A stretch of 64,000 nt of DNA from Citreimonas salinaria (GTDB taxonomy: Bacteria; Pseudomonadota; Alphaproteobacteria; Rhodobacterales; Rhodobacteraceae), in assembly GCF_900107235.1 (NCBI RefSeq), contig NZ_FNPF01000005.1:124001-188000 (forward strand), read 5' to 3'. A model generated the notes under the pieces. It was given only the letters and a program-made list of their open reading frames with translations. It was not told the origin of the DNA and did not search any database. The position numbers and the translations under genes were made by a program. Numbering within the stretch: position 1 is the first letter of the stretch; every line of letters starts with the position of its first letter. Positions 12,075 through 20,359 of the stretch are shown piece after piece.

Positions 12075-12080
12075 GCTTCC

Positions 12081-13190
12081 ATGACCGACCGTTCCAGGCT
12101 CTTCGAGCCCGCCAGACTTGGCGACCTGACACTGCCCAACCGGGTGCTGATGGCTCCGCTGACCCGAAACCGCGCCCATGACGACGGCACCCCCGCCGCG
12201 CTGGCAGAAACCTACTACGAACAGCGCGCCTCGGCCGGGCTGATCCTGACCGAGGCGACGCAGATCTCGGCCATGGGCAAGGGCTACATCAAGACCCCCG
12301 GCATCTACACCGACGACCATGTCGCCGCCTGGAAGAAGATCACTGACGCGGTGCATGCCGGCGGCGGGCGAATCTTCGTGCAGCTGTGGCACGTGGGCCG
12401 GATCAGCCATTCCTCGCTTCTGCCCGACGGACGCGCGCCGGTGTCGTCCAGCGACAAGGCGGCCGAAGCAATGACCTTCACCGCGAACGGGTTCGAACCG
12501 ACTTCGAAGCCGGAAGCGCTGACCGAGGAGGGCATCCGCGAGACCATCGCCGACTACGTCACCGCCGCGAAGGCCGCGAAGGCGGCCGGCTTCGACGGGA
12601 TCGAGGTCCATGCCGCGAACGGCTATCTGATCGACCAGTTCCTGTCCGACGGGTTGAACGACCGCACGGATGCCTATGGTGGCTCGATCGAGAACCGCAT
12701 GCGCTTCCTGAACGAAGTGCTGGAAGCGGTGTCCGACGTCTGGGCCGCGGACCGCATCGGCGTCCGCCTGTCGCCGCTGGGCCAGGCCAACGACATGTCC
12801 GACAGCGGTCCCCAGGCTCACTACGGTCACGTGATAGAGGCGCTGAACGCCCGCGGCCTCGCCTACCTGCACATGGTCGAGGCATTCCCCGGATCGGAGG
12901 GTTCCACCGAGGGTCGTGCGATCATCGATGCCCTGCGGGCGAAGTGGACGGGGTTCTACATCGCCAATGGCGGCTACGACGGTGACAGCGCTGCGCAAGC
13001 CCTGGCCACGGGCCGCGCCGACGCGGTCGCCTTCGGTCGGCCGTTCATCACCAACCCGGACCTTCCCAAGCGCCTGCGCCTGCACGCACCGCTGAACGAG
13101 GGCGACGGCGACACCTACTATGGCGGCGACCATCGCGGCTACACCGACTATTCCTTTCTCGAGGGATCGGCTGCCGAAGAGGCCGCCTGA
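12081..13190 (+). CDS. Old yellow enzyme family NADH:flavin oxidoreductase (NemA-like alkene reductase)
   Basis: A 369-residue FMN-dependent TIM-barrel ene-reductase that reduces activated C=C bonds (maleimides, enones) or nitro compounds with NAD(P)H. Recognisable segments are PARLGDLTLPNRVLMAPLTR at the N-terminus, VQLWHVGRISH, GFDGIEVHAANGYLIDQFL with the His/Asn substrate-binding pair, DRTDAYGGSIENRMRF, and the C-terminal ADAVAFGRPFITNPDLPKRL. Length and motifs match the NemA/OPR group. The ATG at 12081 is chosen because GGAGG lies 6 nt before it. It stands alone between two hairpins, so it is probably monocistronic and stress-induced. Confidence 0.92.
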   Translation: MTDRSRLFEPARLGDLTLPNRVLMAPLTRNRAHDDGTPAALAETYYEQRASAGLILTEATQISAMGKGYIKTPGIYTDDHVAAWKKITDAVHAGGGRIFVQLWHVGRISHSSLLPDGRAPVSSSDKAAEAMTFTANGFEPTSKPEALTEEGIRETIADYVTAAKAAKAAGFDGIEVHAANGYLIDQFLSDGLNDRTDAYGGSIENRMRFLNEVLEAVSDVWAADRIGVRLSPLGQANDMSDSGPQAHYGHVIEALNARGLAYLHMVEAFPGSEGSTEGRAIIDALRAKWTGFYIANGGYDGDSAAQALATGRADAVAFGRPFITNPDLPKRLRLHAPLNEGDGDTYYGGDHRGYTDYSFLEGSAAEEAA

Positions 13191-13213
13191 TCCTTGCACA
13201 GACGGAACGGGAC

Positions 13214-13249
13214 GAACGGCCGGCCACTGCGCCGGCCGTTCACGTTTTT
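13214..13249 (+). terminator. Rho-independent terminator after the OYE gene
   Basis: An 11-bp perfect GC-rich stem (13214-13224 with 13231-13241), loop CACTGC, followed by a T5 run at 13245-13249. It lies 24 nt after the stop codon and isolates the OYE gene from the gntR-led operon. Confidence 0.85.
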
Positions 13250-13254
13250 CCATT

Positions 13255-13264
13255 CGGTATACCG
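13255..13264. promoter_or_regulatory. Candidate GntR operator 1 (CGGTATACCG)
   Basis: Perfect 10-bp palindrome centred on GTATAC, 63 bp from a second GTATAC palindrome, both upstream of a GntR/FCD regulator. GntR-family operators commonly have the form (N)yGTxxACr(N). The assignment to the adjacent regulator is inferred. Confidence 0.55.
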
Positions 13265-13317
13265 TTTAGCGCCACGCGGCACGATTTCGGCGATTTGCGT
13301 CCATGATTGACCGGAGT

Positions 13318-13327
13318 CTGTATACAG
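13318..13327. promoter_or_regulatory. Candidate GntR operator 2 (CTGTATACAG)
   Basis: Perfect 10-bp palindrome. A TTGACC that could serve as a -35 box lies at 13307-13312, so the palindrome would fall in the promoter spacer, where repressor binding would block transcription. The matching -10 is poor, so the promoter itself is uncertain. Confidence 0.55.
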
Positions 13328-13364
13328 CGTTAGAGTTCCCGCTAGGGAATGGAGGGTGCGATTC

Positions 13365-14093
13365 TTGGACCGCACGGATCGTAACGCGCAATTCACGCGG
13401 GCCCTCATGGGGCTGCGCTCGCTGGTGCTGAACGGCGCCTTCGCTGGCGGCGAACGGTTGCCCGAAACCAACGTCGCCGAACGGCTGGGCCTGTCGCGCA
13501 CGCCGCTGCGCCAGGCAATGGACCGGCTGGTCGACGAGGGCCTTCTCGAGCGCGTCGAGACCGGCGGCTGCCGCGTCGCACGCTTCTCCATGGATGAAAT
13601 CGTCGCCGCGATCGAGCTGCGCGGCGTGTTGGAAGGCACCGCCGCCAGGCTCGCGGCCGAGCGCGGCGCCGATCCGGACATGTTGCAGGCCATGGACGAC
13701 CTGCTCTGCGCGCTCGATGCCGCGATCGATCCCGAACGGTTCGATTTCAAGACCTATGTCCGGCTCAACGACGCCTTCCACGACATGCTGGCCGAGATGG
13801 CCGGTTCGCAGATTGTCGCGCGCGAATGCGCGCGCGCCCGCCGCCTGCCCGCCGCCTCACCCGGCGCTTTCCTGCAGGGGCAGGACCTGATCCCGGATTT
13901 CCGCGACAGCCTGCGCCGCGCGCAGGTGCAGCACCGCGCCATCCACGACGCGATCCGCGCCCGCGAGGGCGCCCGCGCCGAGGCGCTGGGGCGCGAACAT
14001 GCCCGCCTGGCGCGCACGAACCTGGAATACGTGATGACGCAGGCGCCCGACCTGGCCGACCGAGTGCCGGGCCTTGCGCTGGTCGAGACCTGA
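13365..14093 (+). CDS. GntR family (FCD) transcriptional regulator
   Basis: A regulator of about 242 residues. The N-terminal winged helix shows LPETNVAERLGLSRTPLRQA and a following wing VETGGCRVAR; the C-terminal FCD ligand-binding helices include IELRGVLEGTAARLAAER and a YVRLNDAFHDMLAEMAG stretch with the conserved Asp/His positions. The start is uncertain: GTG at 13356 lies inside the GGAGGG ribosome binding site, whereas TTG at 13365 is 8 nt after it and is preferred. It is the first gene of the O-demethylase/TRAP/dioxygenase/metF run, 24 nt before the demethylase, and two GTATAC palindromes precede it, so autoregulated control of the operon is likely. Confidence 0.88.
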   Translation: MDRTDRNAQFTRALMGLRSLVLNGAFAGGERLPETNVAERLGLSRTPLRQAMDRLVDEGLLERVETGGCRVARFSMDEIVAAIELRGVLEGTAARLAAERGADPDMLQAMDDLLCALDAAIDPERFDFKTYVRLNDAFHDMLAEMAGSQIVARECARARRLPAASPGAFLQGQDLIPDFRDSLRRAQVQHRAIHDAIRAREGARAEALGREHARLARTNLEYVMTQAPDLADRVPGLALVET

Positions 14094-14117
14094 ATTCTGC
14101 TGGAGGAGAAAAAGCGA

Positions 14118-15521
14118 ATGCCTAGCCTGTCCGACGTGATGAAGCAGCACCCCAACCCGGTGCAGATGCTGCGCAACTCGAAGATCGGGATGTACGTGTA
14201 TCCCGTCGTCGCGCCCGAATACACCAACTGGCGCGACGAACAGCGTGCCTGGCGCGACAGCGCGGTGCTGTTCGACCAGTCCCACCACATGGACGAGCTG
14301 ATCGTCGAAGGCCCCGATGCCGAGGCATTCCTCGCGCATGTCGGGATCAACGGCTTCCACAACTTCGACACCAATCGCGCCAAGCACTTCGTGCCCGTGA
14401 CTCCCGCGGGCCACGTGATCGGCGACATGATCATCTTCCGCGAACGTGAGGACAAGTTCATCCTGGTCGGCCGCGCGCCCACCGCCAACTGGACGAAGTT
14501 CCAGGCCGCCATCGGGCGCTGGAAGGTGCGGCTGCTGCACGATCCGCGCTCGCCCTCGCGCCCCGACGGTGAGCGCGTTCTGCGCACGCATTACCGCTAC
14601 CAGATCCAGGGCCCCGACGCGCCCAAGATATTCGAGAAGATCAACGGCGGCCCGGTGCCGGACGTGAAGTTCTTCCACGTGGACTGGATCAACGTGGGCA
14701 ACCGCCGCGTGCAGGCGCTGCGCCACGGCATGGCCGGCGCGCCGGGGCTCGAGATCTGGGGTCCCTACGCGGACAAGCACTACATCGAATCGACGATCCT
14801 TCAGGCGGCACGCGACCTGGGCGTCGACCTGCGCCAGGTGGGCAGCCGCGCCTATTCCACCAACACGCTTGAATCGGGCTGGATCCCGTCGCCCCTGCCG
14901 GGGATCTACACCGGCGACGGCATGATGCAGGAATACCGCGACTGGCTGGGCGCCGACAGCTACGAGGCAGCCGGCACGATCGGCGGCAGCTACGTCAGCG
15001 ACGACATCTCGAACTACTACGTGAACCCGTTCGAACTGGGCTACGGCTTCTACATCGGCTGGAAGAAGGACGACTTCATCGGCAAGGACGCGCTGACGAA
15101 GCTGAAGGACGAACCCAACCGCAAGAAGGTCACTTTCGAGTGGAATCGCGAGGACGTGCTGAAAGTGATTGCCAGCGGGTTCGAGGACGGTGTTCCCTAC
15201 AAGTGGATCGATTTTCCGCAGCCGAACTACGCCTCGTCCTCCGCCGACATGGTGATGAACGGCGACAAGATGGTGGGTATGTCCATGTTCAACGGCTACA
15301 GCTTCAACGAACGCTGCATGCTGAGCCTGGGCGTCGTCGACCAGAGCGTTCAGGAGGGCGACGTGCTGACGATGAAGTGGGGCGAGCCGGACGACACCGA
15401 GAAGACCTCGGCCGAAAAGCACCGCCAGGCGGAGATCCGGGTACGCGTCTCGGCCACGCCCTACGCCCGCGAAGCGCGCGAGAACTATGCCGACAGCTGG
15501 CGGACCAAGGCCACGGCCTGA
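14118..15521 (+). CDS. Tetrahydrofolate-dependent aryl O-demethylase, LigM/DesA-like (GcvT fold)
   Basis: A 467-residue member of the aminomethyltransferase (GcvT) family. It closely resembles LigM of Sphingobium, which moves the O-methyl of vanillate or 3-O-methylgallate to tetrahydrofolate. Shared blocks as I remember LigM include NSKIGMYVYPVVAPEYTNWR, AVLFDQSHHM, VPVTPAGHVIGD, VLRHGMAGAPGLEIWG-like ALRHGMAGAPGLEIWGPY, NTLESGWIPSPLPGIYTGD and YYVNPFELGYG. LigM is about 470 residues, so the length fits; DMSP demethylase DmdA is shorter and lacks these blocks. Neighbouring metF and a ring-cleavage dioxygenase support aromatic demethylation. The exact substrate is unknown. The start follows GGAGGAG. 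Confidence 0.88.
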   Translation: MPSLSDVMKQHPNPVQMLRNSKIGMYVYPVVAPEYTNWRDEQRAWRDSAVLFDQSHHMDELIVEGPDAEAFLAHVGINGFHNFDTNRAKHFVPVTPAGHVIGDMIIFREREDKFILVGRAPTANWTKFQAAIGRWKVRLLHDPRSPSRPDGERVLRTHYRYQIQGPDAPKIFEKINGGPVPDVKFFHVDWINVGNRRVQALRHGMAGAPGLEIWGPYADKHYIESTILQAARDLGVDLRQVGSRAYSTNTLESGWIPSPLPGIYTGDGMMQEYRDWLGADSYEAAGTIGGSYVSDDISNYYVNPFELGYGFYIGWKKDDFIGKDALTKLKDEPNRKKVTFEWNREDVLKVIASGFEDGVPYKWIDFPQPNYASSSADMVMNGDKMVGMSMFNGYSFNERCMLSLGVVDQSVQEGDVLTMKWGEPDDTEKTSAEKHRQAEIRVRVSATPYAREARENYADSWRTKATA

Positions 15522-15530
15522 CGAACGCCT

Positions 15531-15574
15531 TTCCCGTGCGGTCGCGCCGGCAATGCCGGCGGGCCGCACGGGAA
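15531..15574 (+). promoter_or_regulatory. Strong intercistronic hairpin between demethylase and TRAP genes
   Basis: Outer arms TTCCCGTGCGG (15531-15541) and CCGCACGGGAA (15564-15574) plus inner arms CGCCGGC / GCCGGCG around AAT give an 18-bp interrupted stem. No T-run follows. It may attenuate read-through or protect an mRNA end, setting different levels of the demethylase and of the abundant binding protein. Confidence 0.65.
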
Positions 15575-15635
15575 CACGCGGAGCGGTCGCAGGGCCGCCC
15601 GCGCCCGATCTAGCGGTTACTTTGGGAGGAGAACC

Positions 15636-16613
15636 ATGAAACTGAACCACGTTTTCGCAGGGGCCGCGCTGGCCCTGTCAGCCACGGCCGTCCAGGCCGA
15701 AGAGCTGAAATTCGCGAACTTCACGCCGCCGTTCCACACGATCAACGCCAGCGTCATCGAGCCCCTGAACGAGAAGGTCTCGGCCGCGACCGACGGTGCG
15801 CTGACCGTGCGCGGCTATCATGGCGGCGAGCTGGGCGCCGGGCCGGCCGAGCAATACGTTCGCGTCGTGCAAGGTGCCGCCGACATGGCGTGGGGCCTGC
15901 CGGGCTATACCTCGTCGCAGTTCCCCAAGACGATGATCGCCGAACTGCCCAACGCGATCCCGCTGGACAAGCCCGGCTACGAGGCGCTGTGGACGGCCTA
16001 TGACGACCACCTGGCAAGCGAATTCCCCGGCACCAAACCGCTGGCGCTGTGGACGTCCGAGCCCAACATCTTCATCATGAAGGACCACGACATCCGCAGC
16101 CCCGAGGACCTCGCCGGTCTGAAGGTGCGCGTTGCCGGTGCCACCGCCGCAGACGTGGCCGAGGCGCTCGGCGCGACGCCGGTGCAGATGCCGATCAACC
16201 AGGTCTACAACGCGCTGCAGACCGGGCTGATCGACGGCGTGATCACCGGCGCCTCGACCCTGTCGGACTTCAAGCTCGACGAGGTCGCCAACAGCTACAC
16301 GATCGGCGCCAACCTGGGCCGGCTGGCCTTCTATACGGTGATGACGCAGTCAAAGTACGACGCCCTCCCCGAGGACCAGCGCGCCGCTCTGGACGAGGCG
16401 TCGGGCATGAGCCTGTCGAAATCCGCCGAAGACGCGTGGAACGCCACCGCCGACGCGGCGCTGCAGGCGGCGCGTGACGCCGGCGACAACACCGTGATCG
16501 ACTTGTCCGAGGAAGAGGCGAAGGCCTTTGCCGACGCGGTCGAGACCGTGGTCGACAGCTACGTGGCCGAAGTCGGCGGCGAAGACGCCCTCGCGGCGAT
16601 GCGGGGCGAATAG
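15636..16613 (+). CDS. TRAP transporter substrate-binding protein DctP
   Basis: A 325-residue periplasmic solute-binding protein with a Sec signal peptide (cut after AVQA, about residue 21). DctP signature elements are present: LTVRGYHGGELGAGPAEQYVRVVQGAADMAWG, then DIRSPEDLAGLKVRVAGATAADVAEALGATPVQMP with the conserved Arg in KVRVAG that binds the substrate carboxylate, and YNALQTGLIDGVITG. The ligand is inferred to be an aromatic carboxylate because the operon also encodes a LigM-like demethylase and an extradiol dioxygenase. GGGAGGAG precedes the ATG. Confidence 0.92.
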   Translation: MKLNHVFAGAALALSATAVQAEELKFANFTPPFHTINASVIEPLNEKVSAATDGALTVRGYHGGELGAGPAEQYVRVVQGAADMAWGLPGYTSSQFPKTMIAELPNAIPLDKPGYEALWTAYDDHLASEFPGTKPLALWTSEPNIFIMKDHDIRSPEDLAGLKVRVAGATAADVAEALGATPVQMPINQVYNALQTGLIDGVITGASTLSDFKLDEVANSYTIGANLGRLAFYTVMTQSKYDALPEDQRAALDEASGMSLSKSAEDAWNATADAALQAARDAGDNTVIDLSEEEAKAFADAVETVVDSYVAEVGGEDALAAMRGE

Positions 16614-17155
16614 TGCTCGCACCCTTGCGAAAAGGCGCGGACGGGCTGATCGGCCTGTCCGCCACTCTCGGCGTGATCGGCCTGATGCTGGAGGTCGGGG
16701 TGATCCTGGTCGACGTCGTCGGCCGGGCCTTCGGCCACCCCCTGTTCGGCAGCCAGGACATCGTGACCATGACGCTGGTCATCGTGGTCTTCGGCGGCAT
16801 GGCCCTTTGCGACCGCGGCGGCGGGCACATTGCGGTCGACGTGCTGGAACGGCACTACCCGCCGCTGATGAACCACGCGATCGACATCGGCGCGGCGGTT
16901 CTGGGCGCGGTGATCTTCGCCATGATCGCATGGGCCGTCTGGCAGAGTGCGCAGCTCAGTCAGATGCTGAACCTGTCGACGAACCTTCTGGGCTGGCCCA
17001 AGGCCTGGTTCCAGTGGGCGCTGTCGGCGCTCGCCCTTGTGACCGCCCTGGGCATGACTTTGCGCGCGATCGAACTGATCCTCTCTGGCCGCGACGTGCG
17101 CACCGAGGACGGCGCGCGGATCGAGGACGCCCTGCGCCGGGAGGACAACGCGTGA
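16613..17155 (+). CDS. TRAP transporter small permease DctQ
   Basis: A 180-residue inner-membrane protein with four predicted helices; the second contains the DctQ-like GSQDIVTMTLVIVVFGGMAL followed by the conserved acidic/basic loop CDRGGGHIAVDVLERHYP. The start is GTG at 16613, sharing one base with the dctP stop (TAGTG), which implies coupled translation. The partner large permease overlaps its end by 4 nt. It is standard length for the family, unlike the much longer DctQ at 29028-30362. Confidence 0.9.
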   Translation: MLAPLRKGADGLIGLSATLGVIGLMLEVGVILVDVVGRAFGHPLFGSQDIVTMTLVIVVFGGMALCDRGGGHIAVDVLERHYPPLMNHAIDIGAAVLGAVIFAMIAWAVWQSAQLSQMLNLSTNLLGWPKAWFQWALSALALVTALGMTLRAIELILSGRDVRTEDGARIEDALRREDNA

Positions 17156-18456
17156 GTATCGGCGCGATCGGCGTGACCGGCATCGTCATCCTGCTGGCGC
17201 TTCTCATCCTGCGGGTGCCGGTGGCCTTCGCGATGTTCGCGGTGGGCTTCGTCGGCATCTGGATCCTGAACGGCTGGAACGCGGCGACGTCGCTGCTGGC
17301 CTCCGAGACCTTCACTCTCGCCTCGAACCCCGAACTGGTGATCATCCCGCTGTTCATCCTGATGGGCAACGTCGCCAGCGTCACCGGCATGAGCCGCCAG
17401 CTCTACGACGCGGCCTATGCGATCATCGGGCAGGTTCGCGGCGGACTGGCCTCGGCCACGGTGATCGGATGCGGCGGCTTTGCGGCGTTGTCGGGCTCGT
17501 CCGTGGCCTCGGCTCTGACCATGGGCAAGGTGTCGCTGGCCGAGATGGATCGCTTCGCCTACGACCCGCGCCTGTCCACGGGCGTCGTGGCGGCCGGCGG
17601 CACGCTGGGCATCCTGATCCCGCCTTCGACCGGCTTCGTGATCTACGCCATCCTGACGGAACAAAGCATCGGCCGGCTTTTCCTGGCCGGCGTCCTGCCC
17701 GGCATCCTGCTGCTGAGCTGTTTCGTGCTGACCATCACCCTGCTGTGCTGGCTACGCCCCGCCTTCGGCCCCAAGGGTCCGAAGACCGACGCGAGCGAGA
17801 AGCTGCGCGCGCTGACCGGCGCGCTGCCGATCCTGGTGGTCATCGTGCTGACCATCGGCGGCATCTACGGCGGCTTCTTCTCGCCCACCGAGGCGGCGGG
17901 CGTCGGCGCGGGCGCGGTGGTGCTTTATGGCTTCGCTACCCGGCGGCTGCGCGCGCGCGCCCTGTGGATCGCGTCACGCGACAGCATCGTGACCACCGCG
18001 ACGGTGATGCTGATCCTGATCGCGGCGCATCTGATCAACCCGTTCCTGGCGCTGTCGCACATCCCCACCGTCGTGGGCGAGGCGCTGGCCGCGCTGAACC
18101 TGAACACGCTGGGCACGCTGGTCGTGATCCTGCTGGTCTACCTGGTGCTGGGCTGCTTTCTCGAAGGGTTCGCCATGCTGGTGCTGACCCTGCCGATCTT
18201 CTTCCCGGTGATCATCCAGCTCGGGATCGATCCGATCTGGTTCGGCGTTCTCGTGGTACTGACGCTGGAGATGGGACTGATCTCGCCGCCGGTGGGGATC
18301 AACGTCTTCATCGTCAAGTCGGTCGCGCCGAACGTCGAGCTTGGCACGATCTTCCGCGGCGTGCTGCCGTTCTGGTGCGCGATGCTGGTGACGCTGGCGA
18401 TCCTGATCGCCTTCCCGCAGATCTCGCTGATCTTGCCCGACACGATGATGAACTGA
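17152..18456 (+). CDS. TRAP transporter large permease DctM
   Basis: A 434-residue inner-membrane transporter subunit, about 12 helices, driving Na+- or H+-coupled uptake of the ligand delivered by DctP. Family marks include IIPLFILMGNVASVTGMSRQ, GCGGFAALSGSSVASALTMGKV, GGTLGILIPPSTGFVIYA, FFSPTEAAGVGAGAV and EMGLISPPVGINVFIVK. The start is GTG at 17152, overlapping the dctQ stop (GTGA) with GGGAGG upstream; the longer open frame from 16528 is only the read-through frame. The extradiol dioxygenase starts 8 nt after its stop. Confidence 0.92.
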   Translation: MSIGAIGVTGIVILLALLILRVPVAFAMFAVGFVGIWILNGWNAATSLLASETFTLASNPELVIIPLFILMGNVASVTGMSRQLYDAAYAIIGQVRGGLASATVIGCGGFAALSGSSVASALTMGKVSLAEMDRFAYDPRLSTGVVAAGGTLGILIPPSTGFVIYAILTEQSIGRLFLAGVLPGILLLSCFVLTITLLCWLRPAFGPKGPKTDASEKLRALTGALPILVVIVLTIGGIYGGFFSPTEAAGVGAGAVVLYGFATRRLRARALWIASRDSIVTTATVMLILIAAHLINPFLALSHIPTVVGEALAALNLNTLGTLVVILLVYLVLGCFLEGFAMLVLTLPIFFPVIIQLGIDPIWFGVLVVLTLEMGLISPPVGINVFIVKSVAPNVELGTIFRGVLPFWCAMLVTLAILIAFPQISLILPDTMMN

Positions 18457-18464
18457 GGTAACCC

Positions 18465-19418
18465 ATGACAGACCCCGTTCAGGACACAGCCCATCTTGGC
18501 CATGTCGAGGTCTACACGGACCGCTTCGACGAAAGCCTCGACTTCTTCACGCGGGTCTACGGGCTGAAGATCTCGGGGCGCGACGGGGACAGCGCCTACC
18601 TGCGGGCCTGGGACGACTACGAGTTCCACACGCTGAAGCTGACGCGCCACCACACCACGGGCGTCGGGCATATCGGCTATCGCGTCGTCTCGCCCGAGGC
18701 GCTGGACCGCCGGGTCAAGGCGATCGAGGCGTCGGGCTACAAGACCCACGGATGGGTGGACGGCGACGCCGGGCACGGCCGCGCCTTCCGGTTCGAGGAC
18801 CCGTTCGGCCACGTGTTCGAACTGTACTGGGACACCGTGAAGTACGACCCGCCGGCCGATGACCGGCCGGCGCTCAAGAATATGGCCAGCCGTTACCACG
18901 CGCAGGGCGTCAGCCCGCGCCGGCTGGACCACCTGAACCTGCTGGCCTCGGACGTGACCGAGTTCCGCGACTTCATGGTCACCTGCCTCGGCAGCCGCGT
19001 AACCGAGCAAATCCGGCTGGACAACGGCCGGCTGGGCGGCTGCTGGTTCACCGTGAACAACAAGACCTACGATCTTGCCTGCACCGAGGAGCACGGCCGC
19101 GGCGACGGCCGGCTCCACCACATCACCTACGCCACCGATCAGCGCGAGGACATCCTGCGCGCCGCCGACATCTTCCTCGAGAACGGCGTGCATATCGAGA
19201 CCGGCCCGCACAAGCACGCGATCCAGGGAACGTTCTTCCTGTACGTGTGGGAGCCGGCCGGCAACCGGGTGGAACTGGCCAATGCCGGCGCTCGGCTGAT
19301 CCTCGACCCCGACTGGGAAACCGTCACCTGGACCGAGGCCGAGCGCAAGCGCGGCCAGGCCTGGGGCCTCAAGACGATCGAGACGTTCCACACTCACGGC
19401 ACTCCGCCCGCAGACTAG
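18465..19418 (+). CDS. Type I extradiol dioxygenase (catechol 2,3-dioxygenase-like)
   Basis: A 317-residue two-domain VOC protein that would open a catecholic ring next to the hydroxyl pair using Fe(II) and O2. The C-terminal domain keeps the whole catalytic set when aligned by spacing to XylE: metal ligands H156 (RLDHLNL), H218/H219 (RLHHITY) and E270 (GNRVELAN), acid-base H251 (KHAIQGTF) and Y260 exactly ten residues before the Glu. The N-terminal domain starts GHVEVYTDRFDESLDFF and is structural. Neighbouring O-demethylase and TRAP genes suggest the demethylated catechol or gallate-like product is the substrate. No later meta-cleavage enzymes are present in the window. Confidence 0.9.
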   Translation: MTDPVQDTAHLGHVEVYTDRFDESLDFFTRVYGLKISGRDGDSAYLRAWDDYEFHTLKLTRHHTTGVGHIGYRVVSPEALDRRVKAIEASGYKTHGWVDGDAGHGRAFRFEDPFGHVFELYWDTVKYDPPADDRPALKNMASRYHAQGVSPRRLDHLNLLASDVTEFRDFMVTCLGSRVTEQIRLDNGRLGGCWFTVNNKTYDLACTEEHGRGDGRLHHITYATDQREDILRAADIFLENGVHIETGPHKHAIQGTFFLYVWEPAGNRVELANAGARLILDPDWETVTWTEAERKRGQAWGLKTIETFHTHGTPPAD

Positions 19419-19429
19419 GAGACATTTCC

Positions 19430-20353
19430 ATGGCCATCCTGCGCTTTCCGTTCTGCAAGAAACCCGCGCGTCCAAAGGGCGACATCGCCGACCTGCTGCA
19501 GGGCTATTCGATCGAGGTGATGCCGCGCACCGCCGCCAAGGTCGAGGATTTCCGCGCCCTGCTGCCCGAAGGCACGCGCGTCTACATCGCCCATATTGAG
19601 GGCACCGAGATCGCCGACATGGTCGGCACCGCGAAGCGCTTGGCGGATGACGGATTCCCGGTCATGCCGCACATCCCTGCCCGCATTGTGCCCGATCGCG
19701 CCACGCTGGACGACTGGCTGTCGCGCTACGCCTCCGAAGCCGGTGTCGACCAGGCGCTGGTACTGGCCGGCGGCTCGCGCGAGCCTGTCGGCGAATTCCA
19801 CAGCTCTATGCAGCTGCTGGAAACCGGGCTGTTCGACAAGCACGGCATGAAGCGCCTGCACGTCGCCGGCCACCCCGAGGGCAACCGCGACATCGACTTC
19901 GACGGCAGCACCCGGCTGGTGGACGACGCCGCCACGTGGAAGCAGGCCTTCGCCGATCGCACCGGCGCCGAGATGGCGATGGTCACCCAGTTCGTGTTCG
20001 AGGCACAGCCCGTGCTCGACTGGATCGCGCGGCTGCGCTCCGCCGGCGTCACGTTGCCGGTGCATGTCGGTGTTGCCGGCCCCGCCAAGCTGCAGACGCT
20101 GCTGAAGTTCGCCGTCGCCTGCGGTGTCGGCCCATCGCTGTCGGTGCTGCAGAAGCGCGCGAAGGACGTCACTCGCCTTGTCGCCCCGTTCGAGCCGACG
20201 GACGTGCTGGCCGAGCTGGCGCGCAACCGCAGCAGCGACATCGCCGGCATCCATGTCTTCCCGCTCGGGGGCATCAAGGCCGCCGCGGAATACGCCGCGC
20301 GCGTGACCGAGGAAGCCCGCACCAGCTCGCCCAAGCCCAACGCGAAGCCCTGA
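19430..20353 (+). CDS. Methylenetetrahydrofolate reductase (MetF-like)
   Basis: A 307-residue MetF-family TIM-barrel flavoenzyme interconverting 5-methyl- and 5,10-methylene-tetrahydrofolate. Visible elements are YSIEVMPRTAAKVEDF near the N-terminus (catalytic Glu), VMPHIPARIVPDRATLDDWL, LVLAGGSREPVGEFHSSMQLL, LHVAGHPEGNRDID and VTQFVFEAQPVLDWI. The start is ATG at 19430, 11 nt after the dioxygenase stop, with GGAGAC upstream. In Sphingobium a metF is co-transcribed with ligM and re-oxidises the methyl-THF formed by demethylation; the same role is inferred here. It is the last gene of the operon, before a strong terminator. Confidence 0.9.
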   Translation: MAILRFPFCKKPARPKGDIADLLQGYSIEVMPRTAAKVEDFRALLPEGTRVYIAHIEGTEIADMVGTAKRLADDGFPVMPHIPARIVPDRATLDDWLSRYASEAGVDQALVLAGGSREPVGEFHSSMQLLETGLFDKHGMKRLHVAGHPEGNRDIDFDGSTRLVDDAATWKQAFADRTGAEMAMVTQFVFEAQPVLDWIARLRSAGVTLPVHVGVAGPAKLQTLLKFAVACGVGPSLSVLQKRAKDVTRLVAPFEPTDVLAELARNRSSDIAGIHVFPLGGIKAAAEYAARVTEEARTSSPKPNAKP

Positions 20354-20359
20354 CGGGAT

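Noticed and set aside
16528-17151. N-terminal extension of the dctM frame over dctQ
   Set aside because: The extension is Arg/Pro-rich read-through lying over dctQ; the GTG at 17152 with GGGAGG and the membrane helix right after it mark the true start.
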